Position numbers and translations under genes: made by a program
DNA from: Acanthaster planci
Lineage: Eukaryota > Echinodermata > Asteroidea > Valvatida > Acanthasteridae
Reading direction: 5' to 3'
NCBI RefSeq assembly: GCF_001949145.1
Contig: NW_019091457.1
Span: 947,657-1,011,656 of the forward strand
DNA: 64,000 nucleotides
Notes under the pieces: model-generated
Seen by the model: only the letters and a program-made list of their open reading frames with translations
What the model was told of the DNA's origin: nothing
Databases searched by the model: none
In this document: positions 23,701 through 34,312 of the stretch, in pieces
Layout of the letters: each line of letters starts with the position of its first letter
How positions within the stretch are numbered: position 1 is the first letter of the stretch

Positions 23701-26700
23701 ACATTAGTGCCGTGTACGAGTGCAGACTTGTAGGTTTAGCTTGGACGGCGTTGCATATTTACTTTGATGAGGTGCTGATGACTTTCCTCAGAGCACCACC
23801 AGACCTACATTGTACATACATGTTGTACATGTACATTACACAAGCTACATGTACATACTTGAAGTGCAGTAGTAACACTGTACAAGCAAAGATCATGAAC
23901 ATACTGTACACGTACATGTACATGTATATGTACATGTACATGGTGCAAAACTGATCCTTCGTTGTTGCACTATGTAATTCAGGATGTTCCCTCCTCCTCA
24001 ACATGTCCCCCCCCCCATCATGATGCTATCGATCATCACACATGCATGCACGTATACATGTACATATTGTATGTACAATGTACGTACATGTATACATGTA
24101 TGTACCCTGTCAAGGTTCACTGGTGACCTTTTTTCATTGCCTTGTGATGCATGCAGTACCGGTACATACATGTACATGTACAACTCATTCAAGGAGAAGT
24201 TTAGCCCGTTAAGTCATTGAAAGTTCTACCGCTTACTACACACTGAACAATCTGCACTGGTACATGTACATGTATGACACACTGCATGTACAGTACATGT
24301 AAATATAAACACGACCATACAGTACATGCACATAAATGTATGAACTGTAAACTGCTTAAACCAAACACACTTACATGTACATTGACAGGCGCATCTGCGA
24401 AATTCAAACAGATTCATAACTATATATTGACTCCTTGTCCAGAACACTGGGTTTGCTTGTGTCAAGCCACCATTGCATACACCTACATGTACCATCATAT
24501 TAAACCTTGAAGAACATCACACCCATCTGAGTTGTCAGTTCTACATGTACATGTACATGTAGTTACCTGTTTACCAAGTCCTGTGTGGCCTTGAAAGGGA
24601 CAGAAGTGTCCACACTGTGGTTCCACAAGCAGCTTCCTGTTTAAGTCATCATGAAGGAGTGCCATTGGCCCATTAGCCACACCAGCATCCTGTTTTGGAG
24701 CAATCTCCGTGGGCAGTGGTTGCCTGTTCCTGTAAGCCTGCTCGTCACAAGGTTTAGCCCACACCACGTCTTTGACAGACATTGTTTCTCAGTGGCAGGA
24801 AATTAAACTTCACATTATGACAGCTTACATGTACACCGTGTACAAATGTATTTGTTTTACAGAGCAGTGAATATACAGCATACACGTACATGTACATTTA
24901 CTGAGTGACATTTTCTTTTTCTGTCAAAAAAGGGGTCAAATTTTTTCACACTTTGTGATGTGCACATGCAGTGAATGCTACAAAAGTCTTAGTTCCTGTG
25001 TGTTTCATCCTCCATACGTGTACATGAACAATAGGCCTAAGTTGAAAAATGTACATTTGCCAACGTTTGCCAACTGATTCAGTGAATTTCCCTTCATGTA
25101 CATGTACAGGCGTAGAAAAGCAAAAGTCTCAGTACACGTACCGTATCAAGAATTACACTGAACGTGAACTGAACTTGTTACAAGTGAACAGAGAAAGTTT
25201 CTTTGCTTCGTGTTTGGCTGAGATCTGCATTCTCCTTGGTGTAACCCATGAAATGTTAATGGCTGACTAGTACATATGTGTACATGTACATGTTCCTACA
25301 TTGTATTTGTGGATTAAAGAATGACATCACAAATTGCATGCACAATGAAATTTTCTTGGGTACGAATTTGGCACGTTGTAGTGTGACGCCAAACTGGTTT
25401 ACATGTGCATAGTGAAACAAATTGCAGTAATATTTTGTTCTCATCAAATCTGCCTGTCCTTTTCCTTTTACATTAATTACGACAGCATTGATAAGAGCAG
25501 CAGTCCCCATACAGACGAAGAGTGGTTTCCTAACAAGAAAGCCCAGCACAAAGTCACGACAGCACTCAGGGTAAGGTGGGAGTTGGGTTGCCTCAAGGCT
25601 GCCAGTTTGGCGTAATTTGCTGTTAAAAAGTGATCGAAAGATTGGGAAATGAATGGCCTTCTGAAACTTTCAGCATATTAATGATTGCGTTTTTAGAGGA
25701 AAAATTGATCCCTATACAAGTTAGAAACTGTGTGGATAATGTCGCTATTAAACCCTCATTAGGCAATATATCAGCTTGTTCCCCAAAGATAGATATGTAT
25801 GTCACTCATTCATTTATTCTACATGTACATCTGTGGACGCTTCGTTGTGTTGGAGACTCTGAACAACGACTTATAAATTACCTGGCTTTTCAAATCTCAT
25901 AACTGTCCAACAGTGTCCATAACAGATCTCTCTCTACATGTAGATGTCATTTCAAATATTCTGCAAATGAAATCTCATCAGAGCTTTTTACGTGTTCCTG
26001 CAGACTTTGTTTTATCCACCGTGACTTTGAAGTCAACTATGCACATGCCTGGTTTATTGACAGTCCCCTGTGGCTAACACGAATTTTGTAGTGCTCGAGC
26101 ACATTGTTAGAACCACTGGAAACAGTTATGCATTGATCTCAAGTTAGTTTTGTTCACTTTTCTTTCAATTCATATGTCAAAAAGGAAAAGAATGTCAAAT
26201 CCAGCCAGGCCAGAAAGAAGCCAGTGCCTAGGAAGGGCACGGCCAAGAAGCAACCGGTCAATGGGAAAGAAAATCGTGCGCAACTCCCCAGTGAAACTGT
26301 CAAGGGACTCCCCCCGAAAGCGCGGGGGAAGAGGGTGACCAAACTGAGCAGAAAGCAGAAGGCTGCAGCTGACGCTAGTAGCAGCTGTCAGCAGGACCGA
26401 GTGGTAGAGGAGACCAAACAAAGAAGTTGCAGAGCAAAGAGTGCTCTGGCCAGGTTTGACCTGATTCACTCCCCAATTGAGAGGAACTTAAGTTCCTCGA
26501 GCAAGCGGGGATGGAGAGACTCCTCCGACCTCACCTTTGACGCCAGCTGTGACCTGTTTGAATACTCAGCCGACGTGTCCAATAGTGGCAGCTGTGCTAC
26601 CGACAAGCCTGCCCGCAGGAATCCCCAGGGAGCATCCTCGGATGACAGCGTGTTCGGGTCTCCTGAGGTGTTCCCTCCCTCACGGGAGAAAACATGCAAC

Positions 26701-29700
26701 CACAGCCATGTTAATGCCAGCACTCCGAATGACATGAGAACTTGCACTAATAAGAGCTTAGGCATCGATCTGTGGACAAGACGGGTGACCAGATCAAGCC
26801 ATCAGAATATTGAAATTACCAGGAATTGTTCTATCAACCGGGCCAGACATGTTGAGACGGAAAGTCCAGTTTTAATTCCTGTCCAGAATGCCACTCAGAG
26901 GGACGGAGATGGCCATAGGGCAAACTGTGGGTGTTCCTCTTGCAAGACTGGAGAGCTGCAAAGCATGGACCTCATAGATCTCACGAACGACATCTCTGTG
27001 CTTGGTCTAAATGGCATTAACCGGGCCGAAGGGAGACCCCAGCTGTTCAATAGCAATGACAGTTCGCTTGACCTAGTCATCAGTCCTTGCTCTGTGGTCA
27101 TCGCGCCCTTGTCGGGAGATGATCTGAGACGCCACTCCTCATCATCAGCACTCTCTTGTCAGAGAGGAAAGCCAACTGTCAGTGAAGAAGTGGAAAATGA
27201 GGTTGAGACGCTAGTGAGGAAGGGAACTTTTACCACTCCCAACTGTTCCAAGAATCTACTGCTTTCTGACAGCTACTGCCTTAGGTTCAAGGTATGCTAC
27301 TGGTGCAGTTCTTTCTTAATATCAGCTCTTGCTATTAAACATTCGCCAGAACAGGCTCACAAATTCACAACCGTGACAACAGTCTTTTGATGTACACGAA
27401 TCACTGGCAGAAATTGGGCACGCAGTCTTGACTCTTCTGCATTTTGATATACCGGTACATGTGCTTGTACATGTAGGATGCCCTGACACCAGTGAAGAGC
27501 AAGGCTACCGGCCGGTTCATCACTGCTCGGCAGAAAGTCCTCCAGCAGTGTGACCAGGCGTGTCCCGTACCCTTCAGCCAGGGTATCCCCAGGGCTATGA
27601 TGGAGGGGTGCATCAAAATTGGAGAAGGGGTCTACGGGGAGGTGTTCAGGACCGTCAATCCCCAGGGCCACACTGTGGTGCTTAAGGTACATGTAAGTTT
27701 GTTTGGCACGGAGGGGGTTGTAACACTAGCAGGCGTCGATATAATGCTGCCAAACTTTCCTTTGAGCTCCTGACAGGCCAATAAACATATTTCTCTCGGG
27801 TTTCTCTTGTTCAGTTGTTTGTTTGAACCACTTACATGCACGGTACATCTAACCTACTACTCTGTAGGCCCTCTTCAGCACATGTAGGCTTGTTTCTAGT
27901 GTGGTACAAGTTGACTTGTTTGTTTCACAGTGTGAAAATGGTGATCATATGTTAGGCATCGCATCCACAAGGTGTAGTTTTCCAACATCAGAAGTGCACA
28001 GATTTGATTTTTGTGTGTGTGTGTTGAAAATGTAAATGTCATGTGATTGTATGGTTTGTCTTGCACATGGTAGATTGTCCCGATAGAGGGGGACTTCCAA
28101 GTGAACGGGGAGCAACAGAAATCATTTGAAGAGATCCTTCCGGAAATCGTCATCTCAAGGTTTGACCAAGATAGCTCTCAGTAACTCTAGCCTCAGATTC
28201 CTATGTCCTCTGTCCCCAACCGTTATTCTTTTCTGATCTTTCTGTTTTCATTCGGGGGGGGGGGGGAATCCCTTCAAGCCCTGCCCTGTCCAGTGTTGTT
28301 CATGTTCATGACTGGTCTGTTGAAAGAACTTGTGAAGGGACTCCAAAAGAACTTTTGGTGGTCCTAACTACGGCACTGCCCCCGTCTTTGTTTACTTTCC
28401 ATTTGTTTGTCCATTTGTTCACCCAGTTGTTCGTTTGTTCATCCATTTGTTTGGCTTCACCAATTTGTCATTTTCCCTTTCCTCATGCAATCCGTTCGCA
28501 GGGAGTTGAGCGCCCTCAATGAAGTTGAAGGCGGCCAAAGCGCCACAGGCGGGTTCATTGCCGTCAGTGGTGTGTCTTGCTGTCAAGGCCGCTACCCCGA
28601 GACACTGCTGGATCGCTGGGATGAGTACCGCTGCAGAAAGGAATCGGAGAATGACAGGCCAGGTTGGTGATCCCCAAGGCGGGAGGAAAGAAGTGTATTA
28701 GAGTTGTAACACTTCATAGTATGGCTGCATACTTAAGATTGTAGGTGATTGCAGTTCTGAGTCTTTTGAAGTTCAGTTGCCTGAAACTCAATTTTTTTTG
28801 TTTTGTTTTTGAAATTTTGGCATAATATTTTTCCTACTTAAAGAGGATTTCATTTTGTCTTCCTTTTCCTTTCCAATCATTTCCTCCGTTGTCTGACATA
28901 CCTGCACTGCAGTCATTACACCTGTCCTTCTGGGGGCCGCTTTTTCCCATTTTTCTGTCCAGGTCAAATGTCATGCCTGCTTTGAGTGTAAACTTTGTGA
29001 ATGCATTTTAACTTTGAAGGCACAATGCGCATGGGCGGTACAGTTGTTGTTTGCTAATGTGCACAATTGTTGTGACATGCCTTGACTATTGTTTCCAGAT
29101 TGTTTCCCCAAAGACCAGTTGTTCATTGTGTTTGAATTCGCCGATGGTGGAGTGGACCTCGAGAACAAAAAGGTACCGTATGACACTTTGATGCCGCTAG
29201 TTCTGTCAGTGTTCCGAATTTCCTTAGCCTACTCTCTATCCCTTTCTTGCTTGTGATACATGTACAAACATTTTTTTGACGATTTTCCAAGAGACGTAAC
29301 ACATGTAACGTAACAGATGTAACGCTACACAACCTGGGCTCTTTTACAAGGCAGCAGGCCTGGCTGAAATACTCAGGCATCAATAGATGTTGTTTGTCAG
29401 ATTAGAGTAGCCACCAGACAGTCACTCGATGGGGTTTAGGCATTCAGGAAAAAAAAATAAGAATTTTGAAGATTTTTGAAAACCGAAGATATTGAAAAAT
29501 TGCCCGTGTATAGGCACTGCATTTTTAAAAGCAGCCGGCAGGAAATGGTTAACACTGCTCAATTGTTTATTCTTGATAGATCCTCCTAATAATCCATTTG
29601 GTCTTACTTGATATTTTTTAAATAACTAACTGCTAAACCCTAACCCTCCAAGGCCTTTTTACTAGGAACCATCCTCAATCCTCCAAACTCCTCCAATTTT

Positions 29701-32700
29701 CGACATGAAAAACTTGCATTCAGCCAAAATCCTCCAAAAATTTCTCCCAAATGTTTTTTGGGAGAAGTCTTCCAGCAATTCCTGTTATTACATTGAGGCA
29801 GTGCAAATGACATTCTTGAGCCATGCAGTTGATTCAAAAGGGCTGCATTTGTGCTTGACTAAGCAAAAACAACACAAGGTCTAACCCATAACCTTCACGC
29901 ATGGCATTCTTTGAACTTTAGCCATTCACCCTCAATCCTCCAAAGTCTTCCCAACTGCCCAAAGGGTTTTGGAGGGTTGAGGAGGGTTAGGGTTAATGAA
30001 TCTGATTATGTTGACTTTTTAGTAGCTTGATTTTTGTACAGGTCCCACATTACAAAGAAATATGTGACCTACTCTGCAAAAAAGATGTATTACATGTATG
30101 TCACATTTTGGGAATTTGAGTAATATGTACAGTAAACTCTGACTGAGTCGGCATCGCGTAACTCGTTTATATCGCCTAAGTCCGCCTTTTGACAAGAAGT
30201 CCCGATCGTGTGTAATGCATTTCCATTGAAAATTTCATTTCTAAGTCGGCATTTATAAGTCATTATTTCATATAAGTTGGCATGTTTTTCTCGACCCCTT
30301 TCCCACAAAAGCACAAAAATTCCTAAGAGTAAGTCGGCATTAAAGAAATCGCGCTTCTGTGTCAGTTTCCTTCGCTGCGATTGCCAAGAAGTGTCAAATG
30401 ACAAGTCCCACACTGCTTGACTGATGTCTCTTTATTAGCAGCACAGGCCGTGGTTGATAATCGGCCAGCATGAGTACATCAATACCAGTAACCCTTCTAG
30501 TGCTACACGCATGCGCTCTGTCTATTTTGGGGGTCGCCTTATTGAACAAACTTCACCAATGCGTGTGCGAATGAGTGTATGTTTTCTGTACCGTAACTGT
30601 ATCACATACATGTACGAACTGCTTGCCGTCCTTGCTTAGTCCTTATGGGCACATCATCGAATTTGCAGCCTGTGAGGATAACAATCAAGAACGAATTTGC
30701 TGGGATCCACCGAGGCTTTCTGTTCAAGCAGGTGGCCTCAAAATAATTCCAAATATTTTCACCCTCGGCACGTAGAATGGGCCATTATGCGGTTTTTGCA
30801 TTGGGGGACTTAATACATCTTTTTGCAGTGCGGGTCACGTATAAGCTTGTTACACTGTTCAATTTGTAGTACTAATAAATTTAGACATAATTTAAGTACA
30901 CGTTCAGGTATGTCCACATTTTCTACTGTGAGATTTAACCAGTCTTCCACTTGTCGTGTCCACAGCTTGAGACTGTCCATCAGGCTGTCAGCATCTTCCA
31001 GCAGGTCGCGCTGTCCCTCGCCGTGGCTGAGCAGTCCCTAGCGTTTGAGCATCGGGACCTGCACTGGGGCAACGTCTTGGTTCTCCCGACCCCCAGGAAG
31101 CAGCTCAGCTTCTTGCTGGAGGGGGAAGAGGTCAGGGTGGTGTCCCATGGGGTGCAGGCGGGGATCATCGATTTCACCCTGTCACGACTCGAGAAAGGTA
31201 GGCAGCCTGTGGTGCTGGTAGATGGGGGAGGGTTGGGAGATTGGAAGATGTGGTCTTGAAGGAGTTCCTTGAAGGGGAAGAGATCAGAGTTGGCGTCTTG
31301 GGGGGATCATCGATTCCACCTTGTCATGACTTGAGAAAGGTAGGCAGCTTCTTGTTGCGGGGGACCGGCAGTGGATTGTAAGATGTCCCTGGTTGGGAAG
31401 GAGTATCTTGAGGTGAAAGAGGGCAAGGTGTGTGTCTCATGGGTGCAGGCGGGAACCACCCTGGGTGGAGGATTGTATAGTTGTCCTGGGCTGGGAGGAA
31501 GGTCTTCAGCTTCTGGCTGGAAATAGTAGAGACCGAGTTGATTGTGAGTGGAGAAAAGTTGATAGGGCATAATAGAAGAGAGAGAGAGTGGCTGAGGGAG
31601 GTTGAGATGATCTGGTATAGATTTTAAAAAGTCTTCAGGTTTCAGCTGGGGAAGAGATCATGCTTGAATCCCATTTGATGTACATGTTACAGTGTAGGAG
31701 TTATTCTACTCTTGTGATAATGGTGTACTAGAAGTTGGTCCAGTGATTAGGGGTGGATGTTGACCCTACATTCACGTGCATGTATCTCATGGAACTTGAT
31801 AAGCTGAGGCGCACTTTTCTGACTTAGATGGTTGCACCGTGTACTGTGATCTCTCCACCGATGAAACCCTCTTCACCGGCCGCGGCGACCTGCAGTTTGA
31901 TGTGTACCGGAAGATGCAAAGTGAAAACAGGTGAGCACAAGGGTTAACCATTCAGCAGCATGTGACCCGAGTCTTCTTGCATGATTTAAGGTGGTTTGGA
32001 AGGAATCCAAGCAGTGATACAGGTCACTGCCGAAGATGTTCTGAAATTGTAACATCTAAGAGGCCATGCAATGCATTGTCAGGTGTCGTTGGCCCCCGGG
32101 TCGATGCTTATCAGTCTCAAGCAAAGGAGGCCCTCTGTTGCCATCTGTGTTATATTTTGGTTGCGCTGTTGCTGAAGAATGACGAAAGCAAAAACTGGAG
32201 AGGTGGAGGGTAGATGTTGGACTGATTTTCCTTGGTTTGGTCAAGATTTGCCATATGTGCCTCCTTATATACACGTACAAAAAATTAAAGGATTGTGTTT
32301 TATTGACTTGTGCACTTCGTGAAATGTAAATTTGTAGATATGGATGAGTGAGATGTAAATGGTGCTAAAAGTGTCCGATGAAGTGGGTATGCTGAGTTAA
32401 CACACAAATGCCACCGTCTTTTGGCAAAGGAAGGTGGAACATTTACATGTTTGATAATCTGTTGGTATCCTGTCTTACATCGTCGTCTGGAAGCAACAAC
32501 TGGGAGCCCTGGAACCCCCACACCAACGTGCTGTGGCTGCACTACCTCCTGGACAAGCTCCTCAACGCCAAGGCCTACCCACGGGCGGGGCGGGCGGGGT
32601 CAGACTCCGGCCAGTCCACCCTGCGCCGGGAGCTCCGCGGCCTGGCCCGCCACCTGCTGGGCCACCTCTCAGCCTTGGAGGTCGTCCGGGAGAGCGGCCT

Positions 32701-32713
32701 GCTGGAACTCTGA
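17584..32713 (+). CDS. Haspin: histone H3 Thr3 kinase, 10 coding exons, 821 aa
   Basis: Haspin phosphorylates histone H3 on Thr3 at mitotic centromeres and so recruits the chromosomal passenger complex. Coding exons: 17584-17771, 25486-25570, 26185-27291, 27477-27686, 28074-28159, 28502-28662, 29099-29172, 30966-31197, 31828-31930 and 32494-32713. Phases match throughout (2,0,0,0,2,1,0,1,2). Residues 1-91 hold VVRTYG, the Pds5-binding YSR-like motif of haspin, then a W-x-x-P and an FSSP...DATVG stretch also seen in the vertebrate protein. Residues 92-460 are basic, low-complexity and disordered. The kinase domain starts near 507: KIGEGVYGEVF (glycine loop), VVLK (catalytic Lys at about 530), FEEILPEIVIS (helix C Glu), FEHRDLHWGN (catalytic Asp at about 668), and IIDFTLSR in place of DFG, diagnostic of haspin. 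HTNVLWLHYLL and the helical C-terminus end the domain. The start is the first ATG after an in-frame stop. The length fits (human is about 800). Exon 1 has a weak donor (GTTTGT), and the 26185 acceptor (aaaag) is inferred from phase. Confidence 0.92.
19543..22596 (-). CDS. Toll-like receptor, multiple-cysteine-cluster type, 1017 aa
   Basis: This is a cell-surface or endosomal innate immune receptor that would signal through a TIR-adaptor cascade. It is a single exon from ATG 22596. Residues 15-32 are a signal peptide. Leucine-rich repeats run from about 75 to 520 with LxxLxLxxNxL spacing. A first Cys cluster (LRRCT, CDCHTY...C, 527-594) is followed by a second N-terminal-type cluster (CECYTRC, 598-613), a few more LRRs and a second LRRCT (CDCDLMW...C, 735-781). 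A transmembrane helix lies at about 799-819 and the TIR domain at 845-985. In the TIR domain, YDAFISFS is box 1, RDFVVGE is box 2 and FWEKLYFAM is box 3. The doubled Cys clusters define the Drosophila Toll-like class rather than the single-cluster vertebrate class. The BB loop has Val where most vertebrate TLRs have Pro, as in Drosophila Toll. The gene sits within haspin intron 1, on the opposite strand. Confidence 0.95.
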   Translation of the reverse strand: MDVTCKMHHWEKFYVYWCRLLLLGISVLAVKVRTSCSANYSGCINMTNERTGTLEGLDCNCNSQMLLLSDQLPQISSLILDGGDCPASWDAVRWLTTQLQSPELLEFLSVSNSRMDIREHDMNLLQNLKEFSVSRGSARFLHPRSFSQLRHLESLTLKGLRLEHFPDAVTGNFQTSINQTDITDMPLPSLQHLDLSGNAISDIPDRAFLHLFNLTYLDLAKNRLQRLDAEPLRYLRKLRTLNVSLNRIFALPHQGFSGILPHLQTLVMKNAGIFTLSMGTFEGLAHLQSLDLSFGVMATVHPLSLQGLDSLEEINMFFNPMLQSLPEQLLRPVNKTLRKINLSECKLSSIPKQFLEELPWLEEVNLSTNKISSMVNISFKGSTRLKRLNIACNSVTDIPLNFFEQTPSLEAVHLEGNSIASVRGFTFWNLDNLQSIDLSQNNLTFVEKQAFYNLQSLETLNLNNNFLARVPNNALYNIPALQELNLADNHLTNFPELPFVNRDALNARMYPKKAVIVDMRRNWLTCDCHTYRLIGDHEYIDMFWPGGNLLANLRFKKYEELLCVWPPRLRGQALYAPQQEDKLNPHFANLKSHCTDQCECYTRCSDSLNITLCYGNLKSVPQNLSKDTNVLDLSGNHLVKIGGTFQGLASLTALYLEYNQIRAVTQEDFQSLPNLTLLNLQHNAISTIEPESFANLQKLQFLYLDHNLLTGMQKEVLNSIPPLKEITLNSNPLICDCDLMWLKDWLQVQAISMDDVDSINCTTQSNETGAVVYFDDHKFMCNSTDVDVIIHDQNAETVTVCFGVLVFLMSISAIAYRFRRVIQVIVYNRTGWRFSNKLDKDMTRAYLYDAFISFSTDDLDFVTQELVPKLEGHRPPFRLCIHQRDFVVGECISTNIINAVETSRRTLIVLSNNFLASEWCSFEFKAAQQQLLKDHHKRLMVILLEKVDKNLLDKDLKLYLSTNTYLERSDTLFWEKLYFAMPDKKTVGQMHSTNNEDAVTMARDEVELQGELQELIP
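22772..24782 (-). CDS. Uncharacterised two-exon protein, 123 aa
   Basis: I do not recognise this protein. Exon 1 (24782-24567) starts at an ATG and encodes 72 residues. It ends at a strong donor, AAACAG|gtaact. Exon 2 (22927-22772) begins after the acceptor cttttccacag and encodes 51 residues plus a stop, in the same phase (0). The predicted protein is soluble, without signal peptide or membrane segment. It contains Cys, His, Pro and Trp at a frequency suggesting a real protein (MSVKDVVWAKPCDEQAYRNR at the start, HFCPFQGHTGLGKQ before the junction, LCFYGSDICWTVTLG after it). The 1.6 kb intron is packed with TACATGTA repeats. An extra small exon could be missing. It lies inside haspin intron 1 and its stop is only 175 bp upstream of the TLR start on the same strand. 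Confidence 0.5.
23482..23617. repeat. Long near-perfect hairpin, about 135 bp
   Basis: Arms of about 60 bases pair with only a few mismatches and one short insertion. The inner stem, ACTTCTATCCAACATA, meets TATGTTGGATAGAAGT over a four-base loop (TTCT). The outer stem, CCATCATTCCACGAGCAG, meets CTGCTTGTGGAATGATGG. It could be a minimal fold-back transposon or a source of a small hairpin RNA. It lies in both haspin intron 1 (plus) and the intron of the 123-residue gene (minus), so it is transcribed if either gene is. Confidence 0.75.
29633..29997. repeat. Fold-back element with CCCTAA-type ends, about 365 bp
   Basis: The left end reads AAACCCTAACCCTCCA and the right end TGAGGAGGGTTAGGGTTAAT, with more CCTCCAA/TTGGAGG matches inside. 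It lies in haspin intron 7. The telomere-like appearance comes from the inverted-repeat end, not from a telomeric array. A similar end (ACCCTAACAGTCCCAAATCC) occurs near 34901. Confidence 0.6.
31270..31460 (+). pseudogene. Broken tandem copies of haspin exon 8 tail
   Basis: Within haspin intron 8, bases 31270-31347 repeat the end of exon 8 and its donor (GGATCATCGATT, CTTGAGAAAGGTAGGCAG), 142 bp downstream of the original. In the frame that gives IID-S-TLS the copy has a TGA stop and a deletion upstream, so it cannot replace the real exon. A weaker third copy of the GGTGCAGGCGGG segment lies at about 31405-31460. These are relics of local tandem duplication. Confidence 0.7.
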
Positions 32714-33157
32714 GTCACGAGGGACGAGCGGTCTCCGCCCGATGGACTTGAAGTCTTCGAACATCGGGGAACATCACAAAGGAAGACTTTGGAAAAATTG
32801 TTTCAACGATGTCTGCATCCAGTCTTGTTTAGATCTCGAAAAGGCCTGTTGTTACTACAGGAAATTTTTCCTGTGAATACTGTTTGTGATTAGCAATGTT
32901 GCTTTAGTTAAACCTCACTTTGAACTCAAACCGATGAAACACAATCAAGGAAGAAATGCCAATGTAGTTGGATATGCATGTTGATGAATCATCGCTGTAG
33001 TATTCATTAATCACTGAAGAAGTAACTTGAATGTTGAGAGCACCTTGAAAATCATGACTACTCCCTGAATTGTATACGTGTTCGTAGATGTACAAGCGCT
33101 TGTGCTGAGTTTTTAATCTGTATAATTTGTCTCTTCGTTGAAAGCCAAAAACATTAA

Positions 33158-33304
33158 TACCAGCGATTCACAATGGTGCGCGTCCAAGACTTCGCGACCT
33201 GTCAACCCAATGCTCGCTTGGAGAGGGTCAACAGATTTCGCGCATTGTGATTGGTCAACGCGTTGCAAACTCTTGGAGGCACACTATTTTGAAATGTCCG
33301 TATC
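33158..33304. repeat. CCAAT fold-back element, copy 1
   Basis: This is the most degenerate of four copies in the window. The arms share GCGATTCACAATGGTGCG on the left, and CGCGCATTGTGATTGGTC followed by CTCTTGGAGGCACACTAT on the right. Copies 2 to 4 are at 35349, 41020 and 53850. Confidence 0.7.
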
Positions 33305-34058
33305 GGCTCTTCTTTTGTTCTCTCAGTGTGTTGCAATATGCAGGCTGAACACTCTTCGGAGTTCCATTAAAAAGTGATTCAGTAGCACGAGCTCATTTGC
33401 ATCTTAGAATGTGGTTGATCTGAGTATTTACACATTTTGGATTTCTTTTTTTTGGGGGGGGGTCGCACAGCGGGTTGTACATCACGAGTGTCCAGTTTTT
33501 AACCTCCCCTCAATAAATCAAAATATAGGGGAGATGGAAAAATGATGTCTTTGCTGGATATTATTATTTTAATTTTTTTAAAGTATGCACGGCACCGTGA
33601 GATTCCCTGTTCAATGACTCGACTGAACTGATGTAGACCACGAAACGGAGTGAAATTATATGTCTCATGTCTTAGCGGTGATTCCCTGAAAGTTTCTATC
33701 TTTCCGAGTTTCATGAGCAACTTTAATGAGAGTTGGACTTCAAGATCAGAATGCAGTCTGTGGATTACGCGAGTTGATGATGCTGTCATTTTTGTATTAA
33801 GTTTCAGAGACGCACCCTATACATGTACCGGCACATTAGAAGTCATTATAGACCTTTTTCAACCACGCGACTGGATTGCGCTAAATGTAAACAGTACCAC
33901 CGAATGGAAGGCCATGACCTTAATGAACCTGCACATTGAGCATTTTGATATCCTGCTTTGCAGCGGACTATTCGCATTCATATTAACATGAGTCAGTGCT
34001 GTCGATTTAATCATCCGTATCGCCAACCGGGAACATTGGTTGGTGGTGATAGTGGAAG

Positions 34059-34312
34059 CCACGGACGTGTATAATAAAATCTGGACTTTAATGCCCTTAA
34101 TCAGCTTATAGAGATCATTGAATCCACTCGCGGCCATTTTACCAAGCCGAATACAAAGCTTTCCTAGCAATGCCCGCCTTCGTTATTCCTGACGTCGATA
34201 GAAGCTAGCCAACCCCTGCATTTGTATTCGGCTCGGTAAAATGACCGCTGATTGGCTTCTATTTCATACAAAGACGTAGTAAGTCCAGGTTTTTTTTAAT
34301 ATACGTCCGTGA
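34059..34312. repeat. Fold-back element, about 255 bp
   Basis: The left arm, CACGGACGTGTATAATAAAA followed by TCTGGACTT, is mirrored by AAGTCCAGG and AATATACGTCCGTG on the right. An inner pair, TTTTACCAAGCCGAATACAAA-like and TTTGTATTCGGCTCGGTAAA, forms a second stem. A diverged fragment of the same family lies at about 51010-51109. Confidence 0.7.

Larger units (their letters stand above)
22700..25300. repeat. Dense TACATGTA palindrome field
   Basis: The self-complementary octamer TACATGTA and extended forms such as GTACATGTACATGTA occur dozens of times here, with especially dense clusters at 23800-24310. Scattered copies continue from about 13880 to 33830. They are not a tandem array of fixed period but short, interrupted runs, as in several marine deuterostome genomes. 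Their function is unknown. Confidence 0.7.

Noticed and set aside
26150-26338. ATG-initiated frame over the start of haspin exon 3
   Set aside because: It is out of frame with the kinase and ends quickly; the haspin frame is entered by splicing at 26185.
29633-29660. Telomere-like CCCTAACCCT sequence
   Set aside because: It is the end of an inverted-repeat element, with its mirror at 29980-29997, not a telomeric array.
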